From an uncultured Eubacteriales bacterium (GTDB taxonomy: Bacteria > Bacillota > Clostridia > Christensenellales > Borkfalkiaceae), in assembly GCA_905210545.1 (NCBI GenBank), contig CAJLXC010000018.1:1-25986 (forward strand): a stretch of 25,986 nucleotides of DNA. Direction: 5' to 3'. How positions within the stretch are numbered: position 1 is the stretch's first letter; every line of letters starts with the position of its first letter. Shown one piece after another: positions 1 through 7,111 of the stretch. The notes beneath the pieces are model-generated. The model was not told the DNA's origin. It searched no databases and saw nothing but the letters and a program-made list of their open reading frames with translations. The position numbers and the translations under genes are program-made.

Positions 1-49
1 TGCAAGTTGGACTATATTGAAATCGGTAGATAGAAGAATGTTGACTAAG

Positions 50-76
50 TGTAGAAAGTGTAGACTTTGTAGACTT
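50..76. repeat. Short 9-bp tandem repeat, three copies
   Basis: The hexamer TGTAGA recurs at 50, 59 and 68, exactly 9 bp apart. The second and third units are identical (TGTAGACTT) and the first differs in two bases. It lies in the gene-free left end of the window (1-341). No function can be read from it. It could be a protein-binding array or a chance short repeat. Confidence 0.5.
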
Positions 77-176
77 CTGTAATTGTTGGCGGTTGTAAAA
101 AGTTACTTATCGTCCGACACACTCCCGAAAAGTGCCTTAAAAACGAGATTTTGTAGTACACACGCAGAGAAATACA

Positions 177-213
177 AGAAACTTCAAACGATGCGTTTGG
201 AGTTTCTTTATTC
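177..213 (+). terminator. Hairpin with T-rich tail, probable intrinsic terminator
   Basis: A 15-position stem with one G-T pair (arms 177-190 and 194-208, loop ATG) is followed on the plus strand by TTTATTC. It would end a plus-strand transcript entering from outside the window. The rest of 1-341 contains two further small hairpins (near 244-258 and 260-275) and no supported gene. Short reading frames here lack ribosome binding sites and run through the hairpins. Confidence 0.5.
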
Positions 214-290
214 ACACTTTGACGGGGACGAGAATCAGGAGCCGACGGTTTATCCGTCGTTTGCCTTCGGCAAAAAAACAGCATAAAACC

Positions 291-336
291 GAAGAACGGC
301 ATCGGAGAAGATTTCTCCGATGCCGTTCTTTTTTTA
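291..336. terminator. Strong intrinsic terminator, probably bidirectional
   Basis: A perfect 17-bp stem (arms 293-309 and 313-329, 3-nt loop) is followed on the plus strand by a run of Ts and preceded by a few As. It begins 13 bp past the stop of the minus-strand leucine-rich-repeat gene and can terminate it: on the minus strand the stem is followed by TTCGGTTTTAT. It can also stop plus-strand transcription coming from the left. Confidence 0.8.
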
Positions 337-341
337 TACGA

Positions 342-1421
342 TTATTTTATGATTTCAAACAACCCGCTGACGGAAGACAAGTCCGCTTCCGCCTTTTTGC
401 ATTCTCCGAAAGAAGAAGCGTACATCTTTGCGCCGGTTTTGGCGGTAAGAGTTACCGAAGAAAGTTTTTCGCATTTATAGAAAGCATAAGCCCCGATAGT
501 CTTTACGGTCAATTTAAGGCTTTCTACCTTGGATTCCGCAAAAGCGGACGCGCCTATTTCTTCGACTGTCAGATCGACGGTTTTAATTTCGGTTTTATAG
601 AACGCTTTTTCCCCTATCTTTTCAAAAGCGCAGCCGTTGAAATTAAGACCGATTTTCTTTTCCGCATTATAATCTTTAAGGCTCGAACAACCCTCGAACG
701 CGCTGTTGTAAATATTCTTTACGTTTGCGGAGAAATTTACGGTAACGAGATTCGCGCAATTATAAAACGCCTTTTCGCCTATCGCCACGACTTTTTCTCC
801 GAGATTGACGGTGTAAAGCTGCGCGCAGCCGTAAAACGCATACATAGGAACGGAATAATTTTCCGCAGGGCTGACGGTAACTTCCGTCAGAGAGTTGGGC
901 AGATAATACTTAACCGCGTCGCCCGAACCGTAAGACTGGCTTACTTCCGCGCCGGCGGTGTAGCTTTCCGTACCGAAAACGTAGCCGAAACTTCTCTTTG
1001 CGTCTGTTATTTTATCTTCTGATTTAGCGGTTTCGCCGTCGAAAGCGTCCGATTTTGCGCCCGCGCCGACAAACGGAAGCGTTATCTTTTCAAGATTCTC
1101 CATTCCGTGGAACGCGCCCGCGTCTATTTCTTTAACCGTTACGGGAACGATAATTTCTTTTAAAGAAGAGTTCCCTTCGAAAGAACCGGTTTTGATTCTG
1201 CCGATGACGACGCCTTTTTCGTCCGCGATTTTACCTATATCGAGCGAAGACGTTTTGCCGTCGTCTACGTAGCCGTAAACCGTGTAAAAATCGTCGCCTT
1301 TAAACTTCATATAATGCAGACCGGGCGTGCCTTTTTCATTATCCGAACCGCCGCAGGCAAAAGCGAGCGCGGCAACCGCCGCCAGAACTACCGCCAGCAA
1401 TATTTTTAAAAGTCTTTTCAT
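342..1421 (-). CDS. BspA-type leucine-rich-repeat lipoprotein (LRR_5 family)
   Basis: A 359-residue secreted protein. The start at 1421 is chosen over an upstream ATG because AAGGAG lies 7 bases ahead of it and it gives a clean signal peptide: basic MKRLLK, a hydrophobic core, and a cysteine at residue 23 followed by GGSDNE, typical of a lipoprotein although the lipobox (AFAC) is imperfect. The rest is built of about seven repeats of the BspA/TpLRR type, recognisable by the recurring I...AF..C..L..V pattern (IGEKAFYNCANL, IYNSAFEGCSSL, IGEKAFY, IGASAFAES, IGAYAFYKCEKL). Such repeats form curved surfaces for protein binding on the outer face of the membrane or cell wall. The ligand cannot be inferred. 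The gene has its own promoter and ends at the 291-336 terminator, so it is probably monocistronic. Family call firm, role unknown. Confidence 0.85.
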   Translation of the reverse strand: MKRLLKILLAVVLAAVAALAFACGGSDNEKGTPGLHYMKFKGDDFYTVYGYVDDGKTSSLDIGKIADEKGVVIGRIKTGSFEGNSSLKEIIVPVTVKEIDAGAFHGMENLEKITLPFVGAGAKSDAFDGETAKSEDKITDAKRSFGYVFGTESYTAGAEVSQSYGSGDAVKYYLPNSLTEVTVSPAENYSVPMYAFYGCAQLYTVNLGEKVVAIGEKAFYNCANLVTVNFSANVKNIYNSAFEGCSSLKDYNAEKKIGLNFNGCAFEKIGEKAFYKTEIKTVDLTVEEIGASAFAESKVESLKLTVKTIGAYAFYKCEKLSSVTLTAKTGAKMYASSFGECKKAEADLSSVSGLFEIIK

Positions 1422-1456
1422 ACAAACTCCTTGAATATCTGTTACGATACTCAATA

Positions 1457-1485
1457 AGTTTATCATTTATCTCGGGTTTTGTCAA
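1457..1485 (-). promoter_or_regulatory. Sigma-A-type promoter for the LRR lipoprotein gene
   Basis: On the minus strand TTGACA (1485-1480), a 17-bp spacer and TAAACT (1462-1457). Predicted start of transcription is near 1450, about 30 bases before the start codon at 1421. Confidence 0.75.
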
Positions 1486-1535
1486 TAAAAATATTTATTT
1501 TGGCGGCAAATCGGATAATTTTTTAAGTTAAACCC

Positions 1536-2984
1536 TTATAAAACCGCTTTCCCGTTAAAAAATCCGTCAAAAAACCCGTTCACGTCCGCGTTTACCTTGC
1601 CGAACGAAGCCACGAGTCCGTCCGGAGTGGCGTTGGAAAAAGCGTAATCCGCGTAATACCTTTTAAGTCCGCCGAAAAATTTGGAGTCGCCTATGGTCGT
1701 TCTTAAACAGTCGTACATGACCGCAGGCTTTACGTAAGCCATATTGACGTATTCGTATTCGCTCGAAAACTGCGGCAGCTCGCGCAGCATAGAAGTGTCT
1801 GCCTTGCCGAAAAGCTTATCGTATACCGAGCAGAACGTTTTATAAGTCCGTTCCGCGCTTTTGATAAGAACCTCTCGCGTGTAACCGTAATCGGGATGCT
1901 TTTCGTAAAAAACCACTACGGAATATTCAGCAAGTCCTTCGTCTAAAAATCCGTATTTTATTTCGTTGTTTCCCACGACCGTCTGCCACCATTGATGCGC
2001 CGTTTCGTGAACGATGACTTCTTTATACGGTTTTTCTTCGAGCGAGTCGGAAATCATAACGAGCGCGGGAAATTCCATTCCGCCCTGAATAAACTCCGTC
2101 TGCACGACGGAAAACGTTGGATAAGGATACGCGCCGTACAGCTCGGTAAAGCACTTCATCGCGTCCGTTGCGGTTTTAAGCGAAGCGGACGGGTTTTCGT
2201 CGTTATAATAGTAATAAATTATCTCCGTCCCGGAAAAGGTTTCCGTAATCGCTTCGAATTTTTCCGACAGCACGAACGCGAACGATCGCGCGTTATATAA
2301 CTCGTATTCGTCCGTGCGCTTGCCGCCGCCCGTTTCCGAGCCGACGACCTTGCCGGACGCCGCAACGACGAATTTTTCGTCCGACGTGAGCTTTACGTTA
2401 TAATCCGCGCAGTCGCTGTAAAACGGATCGCCGTTAGCGTAATACACGCATTCGTAAAAAGCCCCGTCTTCTATTCCGCAAAGCGCGGGATAAAAATTAG
2501 CGAGATTTATCGCGTTGCCGTTTACGCCCGTTCTCGCAATGACGTTTGCGAGAACAAGCTTATATTCGATCGTGACCGAAACGCTTTCGTTCGGAAAAAC
2601 TTCTTCTTTAAGCTTTACGTTCAGAATATTTTCGTCTGCGCCGCATATTTCGTAAGCGAGTTTATCGCCCTCGCAACCGACGCCCGAAATCTCCATTCCC
2701 CCGTAATTTTTGCCCGACGGATACGCTTTGGACTCGTATTGACGGCTTATGGGCGAATACGCCGCGCCCTTTCTGAACGCGTTTCCGAAGAGATTGAATT
2801 TGAGTTCTGAAAAAGCGTTGTCGGTAAAATTGTAAAATTCCACCTTTTCCCGCCCCGTCAGCTCGTTGCCGACCAGCTCGCACTCTATGGTATAGCGAGT
2901 TCTCGCGGTCTTTTCTCCGCACCCCGCGCCGAAAGCGGATAGCAATGCGGAAAAAACAAGTATAAACGGCAGTAATTTTTTCAT
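1536..2984 (-). CDS. M1 family zinc metallopeptidase, probable lipoprotein
   Basis: A 482-residue peptidase of the gluzincin/M1 aminopeptidase type. Zinc ligands are visible as HETAH (H326, E327, H330) followed 19 residues later by E349 in FLDEGLAEY, the standard HExxH-x18-E arrangement. The substrate-amino-terminus motif GGMEFP lies at 301-306 and corresponds to GxMEN of the family. The N-terminus is a signal peptide with a cysteine at residue 22 (SAFGAGC), so the protein is probably anchored outside the membrane. It is short for the family: the N-terminal beta domain and the catalytic domain are present, but the large C-terminal helical domain of aminopeptidase N is missing. The ribosome binding site is poor (CCGGGG), and those bases can pair with CCCCG 28 bases further upstream in the leader. 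Likely role: extracellular peptide trimming. Exact specificity is unknown. Confidence 0.88.
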   Translation of the reverse strand: MKKLLPFILVFSALLSAFGAGCGEKTARTRYTIECELVGNELTGREKVEFYNFTDNAFSELKFNLFGNAFRKGAAYSPISRQYESKAYPSGKNYGGMEISGVGCEGDKLAYEICGADENILNVKLKEEVFPNESVSVTIEYKLVLANVIARTGVNGNAINLANFYPALCGIEDGAFYECVYYANGDPFYSDCADYNVKLTSDEKFVVAASGKVVGSETGGGKRTDEYELYNARSFAFVLSEKFEAITETFSGTEIIYYYYNDENPSASLKTATDAMKCFTELYGAYPYPTFSVVQTEFIQGGMEFPALVMISDSLEEKPYKEVIVHETAHQWWQTVVGNNEIKYGFLDEGLAEYSVVVFYEKHPDYGYTREVLIKSAERTYKTFCSVYDKLFGKADTSMLRELPQFSSEYEYVNMAYVKPAVMYDCLRTTIGDSKFFGGLKRYYADYAFSNATPDGLVASFGKVNADVNGFFDGFFNGKAVL

Positions 2985-3065
2985 AGAAAAACCCCGGATA
3001 AAATATCTTTTACAATATATTATTCGGGGAATATTCTTTTAATAACCAAGCCCTGCGGCAATTTT

Positions 3066-3740
3066 TTATTTGTTGGCAAAAGTAAGATACTTTGCGGGAT
3101 CTACGGCTTTTCCGCTTTCGATCATTTCAAAATGCAGGTGCGCGCCTTCTTTGTATTCCTGACGGTTCGTAAGCGATACCTCGCCTATCTTCGCGCCTTG
3201 CGATATTTTCTGCCCCACCGTCACGGAATCGCCGTCCGCAAGCGAGTTATACACGCTTTTAAGACCTTCTCCGTGATCGATAACGATAGTCGTTCCGTAA
3301 ATGAGAGTCGTTTCAACGCTTTCCACCGTTCCGTCGGCAATCGCGTAAACGGGCGTGCCTTCGGGAGCGAAAAAATCAACCGCAAGATGCGCGGAAAATC
3401 TTTTAAGAGTAGAATTGAATACGGGTACTTCGCTGTATTCCGTAATTTCCGCGGCGTCTTTAATCGGCAGGATATAAGTCTTTTCTTTAATGACGGGATC
3501 TGCGGGCGTTGGATTGTCGGGTTCGGGTTTTACTACGGGATCGGGCGTTTCTTCTGCGATTTTATCGTCGGAAGGAGGATTGATTATAGACGGCTGATCG
3601 TTGTTCAGCTCGTTATTTTTGCCCTTGTTTACGAGTACCAGCGTTACCGATAACGCAATTGCCATAATGCACAGCGCGAGTATGAAGTATACCGCGTTTC
3701 TTCTTAAAAATCGTAAAAATCCGTTGTTTGAGGTTTTCAT
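3066..3740 (-). CDS. spoIIQ: M23 (LytM) peptidase, SpoIIQ-like membrane protein
   Basis: A 224-residue protein with a cytosolic N-terminus, one membrane helix (about 16-37), a proline- and acid-rich linker (48-85) and a C-terminal M23/LytM domain (about 90-220). The zinc motifs are complete: H118-x3-D122 and H201-x-H203. Length and layout resemble SpoIIQ of clostridia, the forespore-side half of the channel linking forespore and mother cell during engulfment, where the catalytic residues are kept, unlike in Bacillus subtilis. Support comes from a sigma-F/G-like promoter just upstream (3771-3799). Against it, no spoIID is visible next to it, and other single-pass M23 proteins share this layout. 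The start at 3740 has a strong AAAGGAG. Neighbours on both sides are also envelope proteins. The M23 call is firm; the SpoIIQ name is an inference. Confidence 0.7.
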   Translation of the reverse strand: MKTSNNGFLRFLRRNAVYFILALCIMAIALSVTLVLVNKGKNNELNNDQPSIINPPSDDKIAEETPDPVVKPEPDNPTPADPVIKEKTYILPIKDAAEITEYSEVPVFNSTLKRFSAHLAVDFFAPEGTPVYAIADGTVESVETTLIYGTTIVIDHGEGLKSVYNSLADGDSVTVGQKISQGAKIGEVSLTNRQEYKEGAHLHFEMIESGKAVDPAKYLTFANK

Positions 3741-3770
3741 ATTTTTCTCCTTTCAAAATCTCGATACGAT

Positions 3771-3799
3771 GATTATTGCCGCCGAAAATTTTTATATAC
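3771..3799 (-). promoter_or_regulatory. Candidate sigma-F/G promoter for the SpoIIQ-like gene
   Basis: On the minus strand GTATA (3799-3795), a 14-bp spacer and GGCAATAATC (3780-3771). These fit the sigma-F/G consensus GywTA and GgnrAnAnTw except for the last base, with a spacer one base shorter than usual. Predicted transcription start is near 3764, leaving a short leader with AAAGGAG before the ATG at 3740. In B. subtilis spoIIQ is driven by sigma-F. Confidence 0.5.
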
Positions 3800-3817
3800 C
3801 CGATATTGCAAAATTTT

Positions 3818-4243
3818 TTAAAAACCCCCGTAAATAATCGGCAAACCTATTTTAACGCGGTTTTCGCTTTTGAATATCTGAAAATTAACGACCTTGCCGT
3901 TTATAATCTCTTTATACTTGATTTTACGGGAATATCCGTAATAAGAAACGCCGGCTTCCGTTTCTTCGGCAAAAAGGATTTTTCCGCCGAGTTCTTTCGC
4001 CACGTCGGACGGGGTTTTATTCTCGTCTTTTAAAACGCAGCTTTCCCCCGTTTTGCAGTTTATAAACGCGTATTCGGTTATATCCGCCGCCGCACCCGCG
4101 CCGAACGAACCTTTGCGACTATATACCTCGAGCGTGTCCGCATAACGGAACAGCGGCGAATACGAATTGAAAAATTTAAGCGCGGAAAAAACCGCCGCGC
4201 CGAGAATGCATATTAAAGTAAAGCATAAAAATCTTTTAAACAT
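3818..4243 (-). CDS. Small membrane-anchored protein of unknown function
   Basis: 141 residues: a single N-terminal hydrophobic segment (about 5-22, MFKRFLCFTLICILGAAVFSA), then a soluble domain predicted to lie outside the membrane. The C-terminal part has the pattern YYGYSRKI...INGKVVNFQI...VKIGLPIIYGGF, which loosely resembles the extracytoplasmic YwmB-type proteins found beside spoIID/spoIIQ in Bacillota. That similarity is from memory and weak. It sits 77 bp upstream of the SpoIIQ-like gene, on the same strand. Its ribosome binding site (CGGAGAG) is buried in a perfect 8-bp hairpin, and a sigma-F/G-like promoter lies just upstream. The context suggests an envelope protein made during sporulation; the sequence alone does not show a function. 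Confidence 0.7.
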   Translation of the reverse strand: MFKRFLCFTLICILGAAVFSALKFFNSYSPLFRYADTLEVYSRKGSFGAGAAADITEYAFINCKTGESCVLKDENKTPSDVAKELGGKILFAEETEAGVSYYGYSRKIKYKEIINGKVVNFQIFKSENRVKIGLPIIYGGF

Positions 4244-4246
4244 AAA

Positions 4247-4268
4247 ACTCTCCGCTTATACGGAGAGT
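4247..4268 (-). promoter_or_regulatory. Hairpin that hides the ribosome binding site of the 3818-4243 gene
   Basis: On the minus strand ACTCTCCG (4268-4261 complement side CGGAGAGT on plus) pairs perfectly with CGGAGAGT (4254-4247) across a 6-nt loop. The 3' arm contains GGAG, 6 bases ahead of the ATG at 4243, so the only ribosome binding site is inside the stem. The stem is followed by TTTT and could also act as a weak terminator for transcripts arriving from the upstream gene. Confidence 0.75.
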
Positions 4269-4294
4269 ATTGACTTTAAATATAAATTTTATAC
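4266..4294 (-). promoter_or_regulatory. Candidate sigma-F/G promoter for the 3818-4243 gene
   Basis: On the minus strand GTATA (4294-4290), a 15-bp spacer and GTCAATACTC (4274-4265). It matches the sigma-F/G consensus with mismatches at the second and last positions of the -10 element and has the usual spacer. Transcription would start near 4259, in the loop of the 4247-4268 hairpin. The element is nearly the same as the one before the next gene (3771-3799). Confidence 0.45.
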
Positions 4295-4308
4295 CGAAAT
4301 CGAACCCT

Positions 4309-5538
4309 TTATAAATATTCCGAAATTCCGCATTCCCTGACGACGGTCATTCCGTTGAACGAATCGGGAAGGTCGCCCGAAAACTTAATCAGCGAGTCGA
4401 TCAGCTTTTTATCCGCGAAATCTTTTCCGCCGAGCGCGTAAAAAGTACGAACGGCTTTTTCGCATGCGGCGTTTTGCGCGCGTATCTCTTCTTTAAGCGA
4501 GTTTTTGGTTTTATTCACGGCTTGCCCGTTTTCGTTGTATAAGGAGCATTGCGCTTTCAGTCCTTGCAAAAACGGCTTATCTCCGCAACCCGTAAGGTCT
4601 GAAAGATAATCCGCGCGCGCAAGGTAGTCGGGAATTTCGAGAATATCGTCGTATTCGCCGGAACAGCATAAATCGTATAACCCCATAACCCTGCGAAAAA
4701 TCGACGGGGAAACGCACTCTTTTTCCGCGCCTTTGACGTAGCACAAATAAGACGTGTTTTTTACGGAAGAATAATCGCACAGTCTGCCGCCCGAAGCGAC
4801 GTTGGCGAGTTCCGCGGCGAGTTTATATTCCAGAATTTTTTCGGCGCGTTCTTTAACGGAAAAAGCAAACAAGCCGAATGCGGAAGAAACGGCGTTCTTC
4901 ATCAAAGAGTAAGCTCTTTTGTCCGCGTCGTATTTTTTTGCCGCGCAAGCTATTCTGTAATCGGTAAAATCGGGAAGTCTTGCAATCACGCTCGCAAAAG
5001 CCGAAGCAACGTTGCATTCCGCAACGGTCTTCTCGTCTAAAATCACGTATCGCGGAACGCGAACTTTAACGCGGTCGAACCCCTTGCCGTTTTTTAATAT
5101 CGTTACGGAAGGAACGACGTCTTCATATCCGAAAGAAGACGGCGCGACCACGCAAGGGATTTTGGCTATCATAGCGACGTAAGAGGCAAACCCGAACAAT
5201 TCAATGTCGGAAACGAGAACGCATCTCGCGTCTTCGGCAGCCTTTAGGGCATGCCCCGCGTCTTCTACGGAATGAAAACCCGACTTAAAGACGGCGGCGT
5301 AGCTTTTACAGCCGAGAGAAGCGACAAAATCGGAAAGCGCTTTGCCCTTGGCTGAAAAAGTATCCCTGTTGCATACGAATAAAACTTTTCCCTCGGGAGC
5401 GAGCGCTTTAAGCACGGCGGCGAGTTTCGATTTTGCGTCGCCCGCGTAAACCCGCGTGAAAACGGGCCACTTTGCTTTAGCGACCTTTTCCGTTTCTGCC
5501 GAAATTTCGTTAAGTTTTTTTGCCGTTTCGTTTAACAT
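4309..5538 (-). CDS. Degenerate glycerol-1-phosphate / iron-alcohol dehydrogenase-like protein
   Basis: 409 residues from the start at 5538. An in-frame ATG 135 bp upstream (5673) is rejected because the extension is AT-rich, covers the promoter and reads unlike the rest. The N-terminal half looks like the NAD-binding half of the glycerol-1-phosphate dehydrogenase/dehydroquinate synthase superfamily: KVLFVCNRDTFSAKG, then VLVSDIELFGFASYVAMIAKIPCVVAPSS and VRVPRYVILDEKTVAE, which correspond to the usual G-x-G..I.K/Y.A...IP..SVPT and P..VI.D...L segments. The metal ligands expected in the helical C-terminal half are not evident, and the usual glycine-rich cofactor motif is replaced by SDIELFG. 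It may therefore be a non-catalytic relative. AAGG sits only one base before the ATG and the best promoter leaves almost no leader. Superfamily call is tentative. Confidence 0.55.
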   Translation of the reverse strand: MLNETAKKLNEISAETEKVAKAKWPVFTRVYAGDAKSKLAAVLKALAPEGKVLFVCNRDTFSAKGKALSDFVASLGCKSYAAVFKSGFHSVEDAGHALKAAEDARCVLVSDIELFGFASYVAMIAKIPCVVAPSSFGYEDVVPSVTILKNGKGFDRVKVRVPRYVILDEKTVAECNVASAFASVIARLPDFTDYRIACAAKKYDADKRAYSLMKNAVSSAFGLFAFSVKERAEKILEYKLAAELANVASGGRLCDYSSVKNTSYLCYVKGAEKECVSPSIFRRVMGLYDLCCSGEYDDILEIPDYLARADYLSDLTGCGDKPFLQGLKAQCSLYNENGQAVNKTKNSLKEEIRAQNAACEKAVRTFYALGGKDFADKKLIDSLIKFSGDLPDSFNGMTVVRECGISEYL

Positions 5539-5550
5539 ACCTTTGAAAAA

Positions 5551-5579
5551 ATTGTAAAATAATCGGAGCAAAAAGTCAA
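5551..5579 (-). promoter_or_regulatory. Promoter for the dehydrogenase-like gene
   Basis: On the minus strand TTGACT (5579-5574), a 17-bp spacer and TACAAT (5556-5551). The start of transcription would fall near 5544, only about six bases ahead of the chosen ATG, so the message would be nearly leaderless. Confidence 0.6.
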
Positions 5580-5657
5580 GCAAATAGCCCGTCTGACGAT
5601 TAAATTGATAAATACAACCTTTTTTTGACAAATTTTTAAAAAAAATTAAATTTTTCC

Positions 5658-5685
5658 TTGATATATTCCTCAAATATGGTATAAT
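5658..5685 (+). promoter_or_regulatory. Sigma-A-type promoter for the HU gene
   Basis: TTGATA (5658-5663), a 16-bp spacer and a perfect TATAAT (5680-5685). Transcription should start near 5692, with GGAGG at 5703-5707 serving the ATG at 5716. Confidence 0.75.
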
Positions 5686-5715
5686 AATTATATAAACTCT
5701 ATGGAGGATTTGATT

Positions 5716-5985
5716 ATGAATAAAATCGATTTGGTAAGGGCAATTGCAAACAACGCCGGCTTGACTTTAAAAGACGCCGGAAACGCGCTGGACGGATTTA
5801 TCGCCGCAGTAACGGAAGAACTTAAAAAAGGCGAAAAAATTCAGATTTCCGGTTTCGGATCTTTTGAAGTTAAAGAAAAAGCCGCAAGAGAAGGTATCAA
5901 CCCCAAAACCGGCGAAAAAATCAAAATCGCGGCAGCTAAAGTTCCCGCTTTCAAATTCGGGAAAGCTTATAAAGACCAGTTTTAA
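5716..5985 (+). CDS. hup: HU family DNA-binding protein
   Basis: An 89-residue histone-like protein, full length for HU. The start at 5716 is preferred to an ATG at 5701 because GGAGG (5703-5707) lies eight bases ahead of it and the protein then begins MNKIDLV as HU proteins do. The signature segment GEKIQISGFGSFEVKEKAAR precedes the DNA-binding arm (REGINPKTGEKIKIAAAKVPAFKFGKAYK), in which the NPKTGE tip carries the intercalating proline. HU dimers bend and compact the nucleoid. It stands alone, divergent from the gene on its left, with its own promoter and terminator. Confidence 0.97.
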   Translation: MNKIDLVRAIANNAGLTLKDAGNALDGFIAAVTEELKKGEKIQISGFGSFEVKEKAAREGINPKTGEKIKIAAAKVPAFKFGKAYKDQF

Positions 5986-6001
5986 CTAACTACAAAAATC
6001 C

Positions 6002-6047
6002 AAAGTTCCGCCACGAAGCAATCGCTTCGGGACGGAACTTTTACTTT
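6002..6047. terminator. Intrinsic terminator between HU and the convergent transporter gene
   Basis: A two-part stem: AAGTTCCG (6003-6010) with CGGAACTT, and an inner CGAAGC/GCTTCG hairpin, separated by a small internal loop. It is followed by TTACTTTT on the plus strand and GGATTTTTG on the minus strand, so it can serve both convergent genes. Confidence 0.8.
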
Positions 6048-6092
6048 TAAAAGATTTTAGTTTTTCTCAAAACCGAACGTCATTCGTTTATA

Positions 6093-7067
6093 TCATCTGG
6101 ATTTCGACGTATCAGATTCCGCGGAAGTCTCTTTATCGTCTGTTTTCGTTTCGTCGCATTTTACGGTTACATCCGTTTCATCTTTAGACGAGACTTCCAA
6201 CAACACCAGAGAGCATACGGTGATCGCTATACCGATATAACCCGTTACTCCGAGCTTGTTTTTAAATACGATCACGCCGACGATAGTCGCAACTACAAGT
6301 TCTATTATAGAAATCATACCCGCTTTGCCCGCAGGCACCGTTTTTAAGCCCGCCATATACAAAAAATAAGCAATCGCGGTTGATAATACCGCTAACCCCA
6401 AAAACAATAAAATACTGTCGGGATTAGCCGCAAATAACGATATCAACTCGCCGGGTTTTGCAAAGAACACGGAAACCGCCGCCGCAAAAAGGAAAGTATA
6501 AAACGCCGTGGTTTCCGCCGAACATCTCTTTCTCGACATTTTGCCGAATATAGTGTATAAAGATTGAAACAATCCGGATAAAACGCCGTATAAAAATCCC
6601 TTTCCGGTTATTTTTATCTCGCCCGCAAAAGACACCAAAAAACAACCCGTCAACAATCCCGCAAGAGAAAATATCTTTAACCAAGTTATTTTTTCTTTAA
6701 AAATCATCGAAGCCAGAATAACCGTCCAGAGCGGAGACGTATATAACAACATTGCGGCTGCCGAAGAGCCGTTTTCTTCTATACTCGCCGCATATAAGGC
6801 AAGCAACAGGAAAAAACCTACCGCGCCCGTACAAAATAAAACGGGAACGTCGCGCAGCGATACCTTAAACAATCGCACGTCTTTTATCAAAAAATAAATC
6901 GCTATAAATGCCGACGCAATAACCGACCTGATAAACGTAATCTGAACGGAAGAAAAACCCCTTTCGTTCAAAGGAAGCGTAAACAAGCTTACCGCGCCCC
7001 ATAAAACCGCTGCAGACAAGACGAGCAATTCCCCGCCGCTGTTTTTTAAAAAATTATTGTTTTTCAT
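6093..7067 (-). CDS. EamA/DMT superfamily transporter
   Basis: 324 residues with about ten hydrophobic helices arranged as two five-helix EamA repeats: residues 10-150, with GELLVLSAAVLWGAVSLF as the first helix and TSPLWTVILASMIFKEKITW near its end, and about 155-295, ending at ATIVGVIVFKNKLG. The pattern P/S.....ga.....E is typical of drug/metabolite exporters of the inner membrane. The last 30 residues are a charged, acid-rich cytosolic tail (SSKDETDVTVKCDETKTDDK) that is unusual for the family. Substrate unknown. It follows the sugar isomerase gene by 44 bp and probably shares its transcript, which hints at export or uptake of a metabolite linked to the two upstream enzymes. No clear ribosome binding site precedes the ATG. 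Confidence 0.88.
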   Translation of the reverse strand: MKNNNFLKNSGGELLVLSAAVLWGAVSLFTLPLNERGFSSVQITFIRSVIASAFIAIYFLIKDVRLFKVSLRDVPVLFCTGAVGFFLLLALYAASIEENGSSAAAMLLYTSPLWTVILASMIFKEKITWLKIFSLAGLLTGCFLVSFAGEIKITGKGFLYGVLSGLFQSLYTIFGKMSRKRCSAETTAFYTFLFAAAVSVFFAKPGELISLFAANPDSILLFLGLAVLSTAIAYFLYMAGLKTVPAGKAGMISIIELVVATIVGVIVFKNKLGVTGYIGIAITVCSLVLLEVSSKDETDVTVKCDETKTDDKETSAESDTSKSR

Positions 7068-7111
7068 TTTATAAATAAGAAGTAAAATATAATCGGTTTA
7101 AATACCCTCGT

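Noticed and set aside
45..302. 85-codon minus-strand frame at the left end
   Set aside because: It covers two terminator-like hairpins and has no ribosome binding site.
219..1022. 267-codon plus-strand frame opposite the LRR lipoprotein gene
   Set aside because: It runs through the terminator hairpin at 291-336 and lies antisense to a gene with clear repeats, promoter and signal peptide.
5539..5673. N-terminal 45-residue extension of the dehydrogenase-like protein
   Set aside because: It is AT-rich, overlaps the promoter, and its translation is unlike the rest of the protein.
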